A stretch of 64,000 bases of DNA from Aestuariimicrobium ganziense (GTDB taxonomy: Bacteria; Actinomycetota; Actinomycetes; Propionibacteriales; Propionibacteriaceae). The position numbers and the translations under genes are program-made. Below are positions 15,454 to 28,491 of this stretch, in pieces. Below the pieces are notes generated by a model. The model searched no databases and had not been told where the DNA came from. It saw only the letters and a program-made list of their open reading frames with translations. The stretch spans positions 124,001 through 188,000 of the forward strand of contig NZ_JACYIZ010000002.1 of NCBI RefSeq assembly GCF_015352975.1. The letters are read 5' to 3'. Numbering within the stretch: position 1 is the stretch's first letter; each line of letters starts with the position of its first letter.

Positions 15454-16566
15454 GTGACCCGCCGCCCGCTGACCCGTGCCGGCCACCTGCTGACCGTGCT
15501 TGTTGCCCTGCTGCTGGTTCTCAGCGGGTGCACGTCACGCCAGACCCGCGCCGAGGTCACCATCGGCGCCCCTCGCGACGGACAGGTCCTGGTGCTGGTC
15601 ACCGACCAGGCCCAGACAGTGGGCACCACGGCTGGCGACGAGGTGTTCAGCCAGGCCCTGTCCAGCGCGTCGATCCCGGCCGAGGTGAAGACCTCGTCCG
15701 ACGCCGCCGAGCAACTCGAGCAGCTCCTCGCCCAACCGCCCGGTCCCGGCATCGTCGTCATCCAGCCGTGGCCCGACGCCCGGGTGAGCAGCCAACTGCG
15801 CCGGATGCGCGAGGCCGGGACGACCGTGCTGGTCGTCCTCAACCGGCCCAGTTCGCCCGACGACGCCGACCTGGTCATCGGATGGGACGAGTTCGGGGCC
15901 GGCGAGCGCCAGTTCGCCACGCTGCTGCAGGCGATGCAACAGCAGTGGCCACCGGGGCCCCCGCCGCAGGACTTCTACAACGTCGAGCACACCGCCGGGA
16001 ACGTCGACGGCCAGGCCGACCGGCTCCGCTTCACCGGCACGATGTGGGCACTCAAGCCCTACGCCAAGCGCGGCGAGGTGGTCACCAAGTCAGGGCAGAC
16101 CTCGTGGAGCCAGGTCACCACGCCCGACGACGACCAGACCCTGCTGGCCAAGCGCCTGGCCACCACCTTGGAGGCCACCTACCCGGTGCAACCGCTGTCG
16201 GGAGTGATCACCGGCTCGCCGGCCGAGGCCGACACCGTGCGCACCGCGACGCAGGGCCTGCAGCGCAGACCGGTGATCGTCACCGACGGCGCCACCGTCG
16301 AGTCGGTGACCCAACTGCACCGGGGCGACCTGGCCGGCATCGTCTATCGCGACCCCGCCCGGATCGTGCAGGCCACCGTCGATGCCCTGACCGCGATCCG
16401 TTCGGGTGAACCTGTGGTGGTGAACCCCCACATCGCCGGCCACAACAAGCTGCACACCCTGTTCGTCCGGACGCCGGCGCTGATGGTCACCCCCGACGTG
16501 CTCACCCCGGGCAACGCCGCCGACCTGCTGCAGGGCAACGCCGAGTTGAGCCGGGCGCTGCGCTGA
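15454..16566 (+). CDS. Substrate-binding lipoprotein, type 1 periplasmic binding fold
   Basis: A 370-residue exported lipoprotein: signal segment LLTVLVALLLVLSGC with the lipobox cysteine near residue 26. The mature part resembles XylF/ChvE-like sugar-binding proteins (VLVLVTDQAQ, GIVVIQPWPDARVSSQLRRM, VLVVLNRPSS). No permease or ATPase gene is adjacent, so it is an orphan here and may be a receptor or serve a distant transporter. The GTG follows TACGCT (15442-15447) by 6 bases. Confidence 0.75.
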   Translation: MTRRPLTRAGHLLTVLVALLLVLSGCTSRQTRAEVTIGAPRDGQVLVLVTDQAQTVGTTAGDEVFSQALSSASIPAEVKTSSDAAEQLEQLLAQPPGPGIVVIQPWPDARVSSQLRRMREAGTTVLVVLNRPSSPDDADLVIGWDEFGAGERQFATLLQAMQQQWPPGPPPQDFYNVEHTAGNVDGQADRLRFTGTMWALKPYAKRGEVVTKSGQTSWSQVTTPDDDQTLLAKRLATTLEATYPVQPLSGVITGSPAEADTVRTATQGLQRRPVIVTDGATVESVTQLHRGDLAGIVYRDPARIVQATVDALTAIRSGEPVVVNPHIAGHNKLHTLFVRTPALMVTPDVLTPGNAADLLQGNAELSRALR

Positions 16567-16595
16567 ACCTCGTCCGGTGCGAGACAATCAACGCC

Positions 16596-17084
16596 ATGAC
16601 CACCCTGCACGACTTTCACGCCGAGGCCCTGATCGGCGGCGACATCGACCTGGCTGACCACGCTGGACGCGTGGTGCTGGTGGTGAACACCGCCTCCAAG
16701 TGTGGGTTGACCCCCCAGTACGAAGGCCTGGAGGCGCTGTGGCGAGACCTCGGTGACGACGGGTTGGTCGTCCTCGGTTTCCCGTGTGACCAGTTCGGCC
16801 ACCAGGAGCCCGGGGACGCTGCCGAGATCGAGCAGTTCTGCACCCGCAACTACGGCGTCAGCTTCCCGATGTTCGCCAAGGTCGAGGTCAACGGCGACGA
16901 GGCCCACCCGCTGTTCGCCTGGCTGAACGCCGAGCGCCCCGGCCCCGATGGTGAGGACATCGAGTGGAACTTCGCCAAGTTCCTCATCGACCGTGACGGC
17001 ACCGTCGTCGAGCGCTTCTCGCCCATGGTCACGCCCGAGGAACTGCGTCCCGCGGTCGAGGCGCTGCTCGGGCACGACCAGTGA
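16596..17084 (+). CDS. Glutathione peroxidase family thiol peroxidase
   Basis: A 162-residue thioredoxin-fold peroxidase. [18 protein letters not shown] carries the peroxidatic cysteine near residue 36 (ordinary Cys, not selenocysteine), followed by [13 protein letters not shown] with a second Cys and the catalytic Gln, and WNFAKFLID near residue 125. Bacterial members usually take electrons from thioredoxin. It overlaps uppS by four bases (GTGA), which suggests co-transcription without an obvious functional link. Confidence 0.92.
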   Translation: MTTLHDFHAEALIGGDIDLADHAGRVVLVVNTASKCGLTPQYEGLEALWRDLGDDGLVVLGFPCDQFGHQEPGDAAEIEQFCTRNYGVSFPMFAKVEVNGDEAHPLFAWLNAERPGPDGEDIEWNFAKFLIDRDGTVVERFSPMVTPEELRPAVEALLGHDQ

Positions 17085-17857
17085 CGCCCCGCCCCCCCGA
17101 CCCGCACCCCAGCGGCGCTCGTCCGCCGGCGATCCCGGCCGCTGAACTGCCCCGCCACGTCGCCATCGTCATGGACGGCAACGGACGCTGGGCCAAGCAG
17201 CGTGGCCTCAAGCGCACCGAGGGCCACGCCCGCGGCGAGGACGCCCTGTTCGACGTGATCGCCGGTGCCATCGAACTCGGCATCCCCTACCTGTCGGCCT
17301 ACGCCTTCTCGACCGAGAACTGGAAGCGCTCCCCCGACGAGGTGCGCTGGCTGATGGGGTTCAACCGCGACGTCATCCACCGCCGCCGCGACCAGTTGGA
17401 CGCGATGGGCGTGCGAATCCGCTGGGCCGGGCGTGAACCGCGACTGTGGAAGTCGGTGATCAACGAACTGAAGACGGCCGAGCAGCAGTCACGCGACAAC
17501 ACCACCCTCACCCTGCAGTTCTGCGTCAACTACGGCGGACGAGCAGAGCTCGTCGATGCGGTCCGGCAGGTCGCCGCCGAGGCCGCAGCCGGGCGCATCG
17601 ACCCGTCACGGATCACCGAGAAGACCCTCGCGACCCACCTGTACTGCCCCGACGTGCCCGATGTCGACCTGTTCGTCCGCTCATCGGGCGAACAGCGCAC
17701 CAGCAACTTCCTGCTGTGGCAGTCGGCCTATGCCGAGATGGTCTTCCTCGACCGGCTGTGGCCCGACTTCGACCGCCGTGACCTGTGGCGGGCCGTCGAG
17801 ATGTACGTCGACCGCGACCGCCGGTTCGGCGGGGCGATTCCCAACCAGGTGCAGTAG
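17081..17857 (+). CDS. uppS: Isoprenyl transferase (undecaprenyl/decaprenyl diphosphate synthase)
   Basis: Cis-prenyltransferase making the lipid carrier for cell wall synthesis. The 258-residue protein has [17 protein letters not shown] with the catalytic Asp near residue 31, [25 protein letters not shown], and the C-terminal [19 protein letters not shown] plus FLDRLWPDF. Length is normal. The GTG is coupled to the peroxidase stop. Confidence 0.96.
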   Translation: MTPRPPDPHPSGARPPAIPAAELPRHVAIVMDGNGRWAKQRGLKRTEGHARGEDALFDVIAGAIELGIPYLSAYAFSTENWKRSPDEVRWLMGFNRDVIHRRRDQLDAMGVRIRWAGREPRLWKSVINELKTAEQQSRDNTTLTLQFCVNYGGRAELVDAVRQVAAEAAAGRIDPSRITEKTLATHLYCPDVPDVDLFVRSSGEQRTSNFLLWQSAYAEMVFLDRLWPDFDRRDLWRAVEMYVDRDRRFGGAIPNQVQ

Positions 17858-17861
17858 AGCC

Positions 17862-21185
<3,324 letters not shown>

Positions 21186-21243
21186 GGCCCACGGGCTGGG
21201 ACGTGCCTGGGCGGCCTGCGGGCGTGCGGCCAGAATGACTGGC

Positions 21244-22746
21244 ATGGCGTTCACCGCAGAGCTCCCCGCAGGCCCCGACCTGGTGGTCCGCAGGGCGCGG
21301 CTGCTTGACCTGGTGACCGGTTCGGTCGGGCCCGAACAGGACCTGCACGTGGTCAACGGACGGGTCGCGCGCTCGTCCGGCTCGTGGGCCGGCCCCGACG
21401 TCGACCTCGAGGGCGGCATCGTCATGCCGGGACTGTGGGACGCCCACGTGCACCTGGGCCAGTGGGCGCTTCGCCAGAACTGGGTCGACCTGAGCCCTGC
21501 GACATCGGCGCGCCACGCCGCCAGCCTGTTGCGCGAGGCCCTGGCCGACCGACCAGCTGACCAGGTGCTGGTCGGCTACGGCTTTCGTGACTCACGGTGG
21601 CCCGACGCGCCCAGTGACCAGGTGCTCGCCGACGCCGTGTCAGATCGGCCGGTCGTGGCCATGTCGGGCGACATGCACGCGGTCTGGGCCACCCACAGCG
21701 CATTGGCCAGGCTCGGACTGGACCATTCCAGCGGCCACCTGGTCGAGGAGGACGCGTTCGAGGTGCACCGGCGGGTCAACACCCTGCCTGATGAGCAACT
21801 CGACGCCCTGGTCACGTGTGCCGGACGCGAGGCCGCGGCGCGCGGCGTGGTCGGGGTCGTCGACCTCGAGATGGTCGACGGTGTTCCGGCCTGGCAGCGA
21901 CGCTTCGAGGCGGGGTTCGACAGCCTCGCTGTCCGGACCGGCATCTATCCCCAGTGGCTGCCCGCAGCCGTCGAACGTGGCCTGCGCAGCGGCGACCTGC
22001 TCGACGACCTCGGTCTGCTGGCCGTGGGTCCGCTCAAGGTGATCGTCGACGGGTCGCTCACCGCCCGCACGGCGTGGTGCAGCGAGCCGTACGCGGCCTC
22101 GACCCTGGGAGCGGCGAACCCCGACCACCCCTGTGGGCTGGCCAACGTCGAGCACGACGACCTGGTGCACCTGATGTCGATCGCGGCCGCCCAAGGACTG
22201 GAGTGCGCCATCCACGCCATCGGCGACGCTGCGGTCAGCGATGTGCTCGACGCCTTCGCCGAGACCGGTGCCAGCGGCTCGATCGAGCACGCCCAACTGG
22301 TCACCGACGACGACATCACCCGGATGGCCGACCTGGGGCTGCGGGCCAGCGTGCAACCGGCCCACCTGCTCGACGACCGCGCGGCGATGGACGACCTGTG
22401 GCCCGGACGCACCCGACACGCCTTCCCGTTGGCGTCGATGGCCCGCGCCGGGGTCCGGCTGTCGCTGGGATCGGACGCCCCGGTGGCCCCCCTGGACCCG
22501 TGGCTCGCGATCGAGAGCGCCGTTCTTCGCAGCGACGACAAACTCGATGCGTGGCACCCCGAACAGGCGCTGTCACTGTCGCAGGCGCTGGTGGCCAGCT
22601 GCCGTGGGGTCTCCAGCTTGGTCGCCGGCGCCGAGGCCGACCTGATCGTGCTGGACGAGAATCCCTTCGACATCGATCCCGACCGGCTGCACCGGATCCG
22701 GCCCAGGATGACGATGCTGGCCGGGCGGGTCACCGCACAGGCCTGA
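21244..22746 (+). CDS. Amidohydrolase of the YtcJ/amidohydrolase_3 type
   Basis: A 500-residue metal-dependent hydrolase. Metal-binding motifs are GLWDAHVHLGQW near residue 65, IHAIGDAAVSD near residue 325, SIEHAQLV near residue 345 and LGSDAPVAPLDPW near residue 415; the C-terminal composite domain ends in ADLIVLDENPFDID. Substrate is unknown; family members hydrolyse amides or imides. It is followed closely by the DNA ligase gene on the same strand, with no evident functional link. Confidence 0.88.
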   Translation: MAFTAELPAGPDLVVRRARLLDLVTGSVGPEQDLHVVNGRVARSSGSWAGPDVDLEGGIVMPGLWDAHVHLGQWALRQNWVDLSPATSARHAASLLREALADRPADQVLVGYGFRDSRWPDAPSDQVLADAVSDRPVVAMSGDMHAVWATHSALARLGLDHSSGHLVEEDAFEVHRRVNTLPDEQLDALVTCAGREAAARGVVGVVDLEMVDGVPAWQRRFEAGFDSLAVRTGIYPQWLPAAVERGLRSGDLLDDLGLLAVGPLKVIVDGSLTARTAWCSEPYAASTLGAANPDHPCGLANVEHDDLVHLMSIAAAQGLECAIHAIGDAAVSDVLDAFAETGASGSIEHAQLVTDDDITRMADLGLRASVQPAHLLDDRAAMDDLWPGRTRHAFPLASMARAGVRLSLGSDAPVAPLDPWLAIESAVLRSDDKLDAWHPEQALSLSQALVASCRGVSSLVAGAEADLIVLDENPFDIDPDRLHRIRPRMTMLAGRVTAQA

Positions 22747-22769
22747 CCAGCGCATCGTCCTGCCCCACA

Positions 22770-23813
22770 ATGGAGCCCATGCGCCCGATGCTCGCCGTCC
22801 ACTCCCCCGCCGGCGTGCCGCGCGGCGACGAGTGGGTGCACGAGGTCAAGTGGGACGGCATCCGGCTGATGGTCGAGGTGGTGGACGGTCGTGTTCGCCT
22901 GACCAATCGCAACGGTGTCGACGTCACCGTCACCTACCCCGAACTGCACGACGTCTCGCACCTGCCCGCCGACCTGCTGCTCGACGGGGAGGTGGTGGTC
23001 GCCACTGCCGACGCATCCGGTTTCGCGGCGGTGATGCCCCGTATGCACCAGCGCGACCCCCGCAGGATCACCCAGTTGGCCGCCAGCCACCCGGTGCAGT
23101 ACATGGTCTTCGACCTGCTGCGCCTCGACGGACGAGACCTCACCCGGCTGCCGCTGACCGAGCGTCGCGCCCTGCTGGACGAGGTGGGCCTCGGCTCTGG
23201 GTCGTCAGCGTGGCAGCTGCCCCCGCAGTACGACGACGGCGACCTGCTCGCCCAGGCCACCCTCGAGGCCGGCCTGGAAGGTGTGGTCAGCAAGCGCCGC
23301 TCGTCGCCCTATGCCCCCGGTGCCCGCAACGGCGACTGGGTCAAGGTGCCCCACCGCAGCGAGTTCGTCGGGGTGATCGGCGGTTGGGTGCCCGAGGCGG
23401 GCAGCACGCGCAGGCTGGGTGCGCTGTGGATCGGGCACCCGCACGACGAGACCACGTTCGACGACGACGGCCTGTTGCACCTGGTCACCCGGGCCGGCTC
23501 AGGGCTGGGTCATCGTGAGCGTGACGACCTGCTGGGGGTGCTGCGTGAGATCGAGACCGACCGTTGCCCCTTCGTGGTGCCACCGGTCGGTCCGGATGCG
23601 CGCCGCACCCACTGGGTCGAGCCGCTTCTGTGCGTGCAGGTGCGCCACCTGGGCAGCCCCGGGGCGCCGCTGAGTCGTGACCGTGCCCAGACGCCCAGTG
23701 AGTTCGGGCAGTTGCGCCAACCGGTGCTGCGCAGGCTTCGTCCCGACGTGACACCGCTGGAGGCCTCGGCGATCACCTTCGACGAAGGAGGGGTCAGTGC
23801 CGATCAGGGCTGA
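22770..23813 (+). CDS. ATP-dependent DNA ligase (LigC/LigD-type)
   Basis: A 347-residue ligase core. Motif I is EVKWDGIR with the adenylated Lys at residue 27; motif III is LLLDGEVVV, motif IV LEGVVSKR and motif V DWVKVPH. The C-terminal OB-fold end WVEPLLCVQVRHLG and LRQPVLRRLRPD is typical. No polymerase or nuclease domain is attached and no Ku gene lies nearby, so it is a stand-alone accessory ligase, probably for repair. Two further in-frame ATGs at 22779 and 22788 are alternative starts. Confidence 0.9.
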   Translation: MEPMRPMLAVHSPAGVPRGDEWVHEVKWDGIRLMVEVVDGRVRLTNRNGVDVTVTYPELHDVSHLPADLLLDGEVVVATADASGFAAVMPRMHQRDPRRITQLAASHPVQYMVFDLLRLDGRDLTRLPLTERRALLDEVGLGSGSSAWQLPPQYDDGDLLAQATLEAGLEGVVSKRRSSPYAPGARNGDWVKVPHRSEFVGVIGGWVPEAGSTRRLGALWIGHPHDETTFDDDGLLHLVTRAGSGLGHRERDDLLGVLREIETDRCPFVVPPVGPDARRTHWVEPLLCVQVRHLGSPGAPLSRDRAQTPSEFGQLRQPVLRRLRPDVTPLEASAITFDEGGVSADQG

Positions 23814-24639
23814 GCAGCTGCTGACCTCGACCGGGGCGATCACCCGCGACCACGGCGCCAACAGCGTGGCCGTCCTCGCCGACGACATCGCGCGGCTCGG
23901 CGCACGCCCGCTCGAGGTCATGGTGCACCGGGTCTGGGACGATCTCGACCAGGTGGCCGAGACGCTCAGGGCCACTGGTGCGCCGATCCCCGTCGTCCAC
24001 GCCGACAAGGGCATCGGGCCGGACCTGTCGTCCGGTGAGCCCGACGACCTCGACCGCACGTTGGTCGCCTTGGAGCGCAACTGTCGCTTCGCGCGCGCCC
24101 TGGGCGCTGAGCGTGTGGTGGTGCACCTGTGGGGGCTGCCCGGCTCCGACGCGCACCTGCACCACAACCTGGCCGCACTGCCGCGGTTGCTCGACGTGAC
24201 CGACGCGTTCGGGCTGAGCCTGTGCGTGGAGTCGATCGTCTGCCTGGCCTCGACGCCGCTGACAGCGCTGCGCCGGGTCGTCGAGACCGACGAGCGAGCC
24301 CGGATCACCCTCGACCTGGAGTTCCTCGCCTTCCATGGCGAGCTGGACGATGCGCTGGCCGCCGACTGGCTGTGGCCCCACGTCAAGCACATCCACGTCA
24401 AGGACTTCGACGGCGTCCTCAACGACCCCGAGACCGGGCGTCGCCGCTACCTGCACCCCGGTGAGGGCACCCTCGACCTGGACGGCTTCCTGCGACACGC
24501 GGTGGACGGGCGCGGGCACGACGGCACCATCACCCTCGAGGTGGCTGCGGTCAACGGCGACCGCCAGATCGACTGGGACAGGTTGGGCCGCACCCTGGCC
24601 TGGTTCGACGGGCTCAGCGGTCCGGCCCGTCCGACCTAG
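23797..24639 (+). CDS. Sugar phosphate isomerase/epimerase-like TIM-barrel protein
   Basis: A 280-residue protein of the xylose isomerase-like TIM-barrel superfamily. Visible metal-site candidates are VVHLWGLPGSDAHLHHNL, LCVESIVC, ITLDLEFLAFHG, HVKHIHVKDFDG and ITLEVAAV. Substrate is unknown. The GTG has GGAGGGG upstream and overlaps the ligase by 17 bases, so the two are co-transcribed. Its TAG stop overlaps the era stop on the other strand within CTAG. Confidence 0.8.
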   Translation: MPIRAEQLLTSTGAITRDHGANSVAVLADDIARLGARPLEVMVHRVWDDLDQVAETLRATGAPIPVVHADKGIGPDLSSGEPDDLDRTLVALERNCRFARALGAERVVVHLWGLPGSDAHLHHNLAALPRLLDVTDAFGLSLCVESIVCLASTPLTALRRVVETDERARITLDLEFLAFHGELDDALAADWLWPHVKHIHVKDFDGVLNDPETGRRRYLHPGEGTLDLDGFLRHAVDGRGHDGTITLEVAAVNGDRQIDWDRLGRTLAWFDGLSGPARPT

Positions 24640-25574
24640 AACCCCAGTCTGTTGAGGAACTTGGGGTCTCGCTGCCAGTCCTTCATCACCTTGACCTTGA
24701 GGTCCAGGTGCACCGGCGTGCCGAGCAGGGCGGTGATCTGCTGGCGGGCCCTGGTGCCCACGTCGCGCAGGTGCGAGCCCTTGTGGCCGATCATGATCCC
24801 CTTCTGGGAGTCACGCTCCAGCACCATCGAGGCGTAGATGTCGAGCAGCGGCTTGTCGTCGGGGCGTCCGTCACGAAGACCCATCTCGTCGATCACCACG
24901 GTGATCGAGTGCGGCAGTTCGTCCCGCACCCCCTCGAGCGCGGCCTCGCGGATGAGTTCGGCGACCAGGGTCTCGGTCGGCTCGTCGGTGGCCTCGTCGT
25001 CCAGGTAGTACTTCGGCCCGGTGGGCAGCAGGCTGACCAGCACGTCGGCCACCTCGTCCACCTGGTCGCCGCTGACCGCCGAACAGGGCACGACGTGTGC
25101 CCAGTGGATGCCGAGCTTCTCCTCCAGCGTCATGATCTCGAGCAGGTGCTCGCGCAGACGATCGCCGCTGACCAGGTCGGTCTTGGTGGCCAGCGCCACC
25201 AGGGTGGGGCGTTGCTTGAGCTTGGCGATCTCACCGATCAGGTAGGCGTCGCCCGGGCCGATCTTCTGGTCGGCGGGCAGGCAGACCCCGATCACGTCGA
25301 CCTCGGTCCAGGTCGAGCGCACCAGGTCGTTGAGCCGCTCACCGAGCAGGGTGCGCGGCTTGTGCAGACCGGGGGTGTCGATGACCACCAACTGGGCGTC
25401 GGGGCGGTTGACGATGCCACGCACCGAGTGCCGGGTGGTCTGCGGCTTGGACGAGGTGATCGCCACCTTCTGCCCGACCAGCGCGTTGGTGAGCGTCGAC
25501 TTGCCGGCGTTGGGTCGTCCGACGAAGCAGGCAAAGCCGCTGCGAAAACCCTCGGGAGCGGTCTGCTCAGTCAT
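24636..25574 (-). CDS. era: GTPase Era
   Basis: Essential GTPase that binds 16S rRNA during 30S assembly. The 312-residue protein has G1 GRPNAGKST, G3 DTPGLHKP, G4 TKTD and a C-terminal KH domain (GIMIGHKGSHLRDVGTRARQQI). The ATG overlaps the end of the CorC gene by eight bases. It is the last gene of the phoH-ybeY-corC-era block, a ribosome-maturation cluster conserved in many bacteria. Confidence 0.96.
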   Translation of the reverse strand: MTEQTAPEGFRSGFACFVGRPNAGKSTLTNALVGQKVAITSSKPQTTRHSVRGIVNRPDAQLVVIDTPGLHKPRTLLGERLNDLVRSTWTEVDVIGVCLPADQKIGPGDAYLIGEIAKLKQRPTLVALATKTDLVSGDRLREHLLEIMTLEEKLGIHWAHVVPCSAVSGDQVDEVADVLVSLLPTGPKYYLDDEATDEPTETLVAELIREAALEGVRDELPHSITVVIDEMGLRDGRPDDKPLLDIYASMVLERDSQKGIMIGHKGSHLRDVGTRARQQITALLGTPVHLDLKVKVMKDWQRDPKFLNRLGF

Positions 25575-26871
25575 CGTCACCGTCCTGTTCGGGCAGGGGC
25601 TCAGGGGCACGGCGGACGAGGCAGGTGTCGATCTGGTGGCGTCGTCCGACGGCCTTCTCAGCGGTGATCTCCAGGCCTTCCCACTCGATCACCGAGCCGG
25701 GGATCGGCACCATGTTGAGCACCTTGGCCATCAGGCCGCCGACGGTCTCGACGTCGTCGTCGTCGACGTGCAGGCCGAACAACTCGCCAAGGTCGTCGAC
25801 CGGCATCCGCGCCGAGATCCGGAACTGGTCCTCGTCCAGTTGCTCGGTCAGGGTGGGTTCTGCGTCGTACTCGTCGACGATCTCGCCGACGATCTCCTCG
25901 AGGATGTCCTCGATCGAGACCAGGCCGGCGGTGCCGCCGAACTCGTCGACCACCACCGCCACATGGTTGCGGGCCCGCTGCATCTCGCGCAGCAGGTCGT
26001 CCACCGGCTTGGAGTCGGGGCAGAAGATCACCGGGCGCATCAGTTCGCCCACGGTCTGGTTGCGTTCGGCGTCGTGGTTGTCGTAGACCCGGCGCTGCAC
26101 GTCCTTGAGGTACATCACCCCGTGCACCTCGTCCAGGCCACCCTCACCCACCACGGGGATGCGGCTGAAGCCCGAGCGCAGCGCCAGCGACATGCCCTGG
26201 CGCAGGGTCTTGCCCTCCTGGATGAAGACCACGTCGGTGCGCGGCACCATCACCTCGCGCACGATGGTGTCGCCCAGTTCGAACACCGAGTGGATCATCC
26301 GGCGTTCACCGGCCTCGATCAGTTCGGTGGCCTCGGCCAGGTCGACCATCTCGCGCAGTTCGGCCTCGGAGCTGAACGGGCCGTCGGTGAAGCCCTTGCC
26401 GGGGGTCATCGCGTTGCCGATCAGGATCATCAGCTGCGGGATCGGGCCCAACAGGGTCTCGATCGCCATCACCGGGCCCGACATGGCCCGGGCGATGCCC
26501 TCGGCACGTTGGCGTCCCAAGGTGCGGGGTGCGACCCCCCACAGGATGAACGAGACCAGCACCATGGCGCCGCCGGTGACCAGCAACTGCTTCCAGATGG
26601 CGTCGAACCAGTCGGCGACGACGATGCCGACCGCGACGATCGAGACGATCTCGAACAGGATGCGGGCGAACATGGCCGCGTTCAGGTACGGCGCCGGGTC
26701 GGCCACGATCTTGGCCAGCCTGGGCGCCCCGGCCTTGCCCTCGGCGACCAGGCGTTCGGCCCGCGACCGGGAGAACGACTGCAGGGCGGAGTCGGCGGCG
26801 GCCAGCACGCTGGCCAGGATGGCGCAGACCAGCGCGGTGATGATCAGCGCGATCTCGGTGACGTCGAGCAA
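25567..26871 (-). CDS. CorC/HlyC-type CNNM membrane protein with CBS pair
   Basis: A 434-residue protein: N-terminal CNNM (DUF21) membrane domain with about three segments (IALIITALVCAILASVLAAA, ILFEIVSIVAVGIVVA, LVTGGAMVLVSFILWGVA), a CBS pair around residues 195-320 (EVMVPRTDVVFI, VSIEDILEEIVGEIVDE) and a C-terminal CorC_HlyC domain (GLMAKVLNMVPIPGS). Relatives are linked to magnesium or cobalt efflux. The TTG start, two bases after the ybeY stop, is the best fit to the first helix but is not certain. Confidence 0.88.
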   Translation of the reverse strand: MLDVTEIALIITALVCAILASVLAAADSALQSFSRSRAERLVAEGKAGAPRLAKIVADPAPYLNAAMFARILFEIVSIVAVGIVVADWFDAIWKQLLVTGGAMVLVSFILWGVAPRTLGRQRAEGIARAMSGPVMAIETLLGPIPQLMILIGNAMTPGKGFTDGPFSSEAELREMVDLAEATELIEAGERRMIHSVFELGDTIVREVMVPRTDVVFIQEGKTLRQGMSLALRSGFSRIPVVGEGGLDEVHGVMYLKDVQRRVYDNHDAERNQTVGELMRPVIFCPDSKPVDDLLREMQRARNHVAVVVDEFGGTAGLVSIEDILEEIVGEIVDEYDAEPTLTEQLDEDQFRISARMPVDDLGELFGLHVDDDDVETVGGLMAKVLNMVPIPGSVIEWEGLEITAEKAVGRRHQIDTCLVRRAPEPLPEQDGDDD

Positions 26872-26873
26872 GG

Positions 26874-27332
26874 TCAGTCACCCAGCCGATGTTGCTGCCA
26901 GGCGGCGATCAGTTGGTCGTTGAGGCCGAACATGACGGCCTTCTCGTCGGGTTCGGCATGGTCGTGGCCGAGCAGGTGCAGCAGGCCGTGGACGAGCAGG
27001 TACTCCGCCTCCTCCGAGGCGCTGCGACCGTTCTCGGAGGCTTGGCGCTCGGTGACCGCCGGGCAGAGCACGATGTCACCCAGGTGGCCCTCGGGCGGGT
27101 CGTCCTGGGCGCCGGGGGAGCGCAGTTCGTCCATCGGGAAGCTCATCACGTCAGTCGGCCCCGGCAGGCCCAGGAACCGTTCGTGGTAGCTGGCCATCGT
27201 GTCTTCGTCGACCAGCAGGATCGACAGTTCCGACTGGGGGTGGATGCGCAGTTGGGCCAGCGCGAAGGTTGCCAGCGCGATCAGGCCCTGTTCGTCGGCC
27301 TCCTGGCCGGACTCGTTGTTGAGGTCGATCAC
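26874..27332 (-). CDS. ybeY: Endoribonuclease YbeY
   Basis: Metal-dependent RNase for 16S rRNA 3' maturation and ribosome quality control. The 152-residue protein has the signature HGLLHLLGHDH zinc site near residue 115 and the TDVMSFPMDE segment near residue 60. The GTG start is ten bases after the phoH stop. Confidence 0.95.
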   Translation of the reverse strand: MIDLNNESGQEADEQGLIALATFALAQLRIHPQSELSILLVDEDTMASYHERFLGLPGPTDVMSFPMDELRSPGAQDDPPEGHLGDIVLCPAVTERQASENGRSASEEAEYLLVHGLLHLLGHDHAEPDEKAVMFGLNDQLIAAWQQHRLGD

Positions 27333-27342
27333 CTACGGCCCT

Positions 27343-28401
27343 TCAGTTCGGACGACGGGCCGCGGAGCGTCCCGGACGACGGCGGTTCTGGTGCTCCTGC
27401 TCGCTGACCGTCGACTCGAACTGGTCGTAGGCGGCCACGATGCGTCCGACCAGCTTGTGGCGGACGACGTCGTGGCTGGTCAATTGGCAGAACATGATGT
27501 CGTCGACACCGTCGAGGATGTGCTGCACCTCACGCAGGCCACTGCGCATGCCGCCGGGCAGGTCGATCTGGGTGACGTCACCGGTGACCACGATCTTCGA
27601 CCCGAACCCCAACCGGGTGAGGAACATCTTCATCTGCTCCATCGAGGTGTTCTGCGCCTCGTCGAGGATGATGAACGCGTCGTTGAGGGTGCGTCCACGC
27701 ATGTAGGCCAGCGGGGCGACCTCGATGGTGCCGGCGGTGAGCAGCTTGGGCACGCTCTCGGGGTCGACCATGTCGTGCAGCGCGTCGTAGAGCGGGCGCA
27801 GGTAGGGGTCGATCTTGTCGTTGAGGGTGCCGGGCAGGAAGCCGAGCTTCTCGCCGGCCTCGATCGCCGGGCGGGTGAGGATGATGCGGTTGACCTGCTT
27901 GGACTGCAGCGCCTGCACCGCCTTGGCCATCGCCAGGTAGGTCTTGCCGGTACCGGCTGGGCCGATGCCGAACACCACGGTGTGGGCGTCGATGGCATCG
28001 ACGTAGCGCTTCTGGTTGAGCGTCTTGGGACGAATGGTCTTGCCGCGGCTGGACAGGATGTTCTGGGTGAGCACCTCGGCCGGGCGCTGCTCCTCGGCGG
28101 CCTGGCTCATGCCGACCACCCGCTCGACCACGTCGCCGGTCAGGCCCTGGCCGGTGCGCAGGATGGTGACCAGTTCGGTGAACACGTCGGCGGCCAGGGC
28201 CACCTGCTCGGGGGTGCCGTCGAGGGTGACCTCGTTGCCGCGCACCAACAGGTCTGCCTCGAGCTCTCGCTCGAGGATGCGCAGGAAGGCGTCTCGCGGA
28301 CCCAGGATGTTGACCATCGGGATCGAGCCGGGAATGGTGAGCCGTCGACTGGCCACGCTCTGGCGGCGCGCGGGCTCCCCTCGCTCGGGACGGGGACTCA
28401 T
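27343..28401 (-). CDS. phoH: PhoH-like ATPase
   Basis: A 352-residue PhoH-family P-loop ATPase, probably acting in RNA metabolism with YbeY and Era. Walker A is [14 protein letters not shown] near residue 145 and Walker B is [12 protein letters not shown]; a Q-rich basic tail follows. The ATG at 28401 fits the family start, but the nearest strong Shine-Dalgarno (GGAGGA) lies about 19 bases upstream, so a non-ATG start nearer to it cannot be excluded. It begins the phoH-ybeY-corC-era unit and is divergent from the MFS gene. Confidence 0.93.
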   Translation of the reverse strand: MSPRPERGEPARRQSVASRRLTIPGSIPMVNILGPRDAFLRILERELEADLLVRGNEVTLDGTPEQVALAADVFTELVTILRTGQGLTGDVVERVVGMSQAAEEQRPAEVLTQNILSSRGKTIRPKTLNQKRYVDAIDAHTVVFGIGPAGTGKTYLAMAKAVQALQSKQVNRIILTRPAIEAGEKLGFLPGTLNDKIDPYLRPLYDALHDMVDPESVPKLLTAGTIEVAPLAYMRGRTLNDAFIILDEAQNTSMEQMKMFLTRLGFGSKIVVTGDVTQIDLPGGMRSGLREVQHILDGVDDIMFCQLTSHDVVRHKLVGRIVAAYDQFESTVSEQEHQNRRRPGRSAARRPN

Positions 28402-28491
28402 GGCTGAGCTGGTCAGGGTTCCTCCTGGATCGACGACTGCCGACCATCCTACGTGGTCAGGGCCGGTGGTGGCGGGCGCTAGCCTCGTGCA

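Noticed and set aside
16700..16720. Selenocysteine in the glutathione peroxidase
   Set aside because: The active-site codon is TGT (Cys) and no in-frame TGA occurs there.
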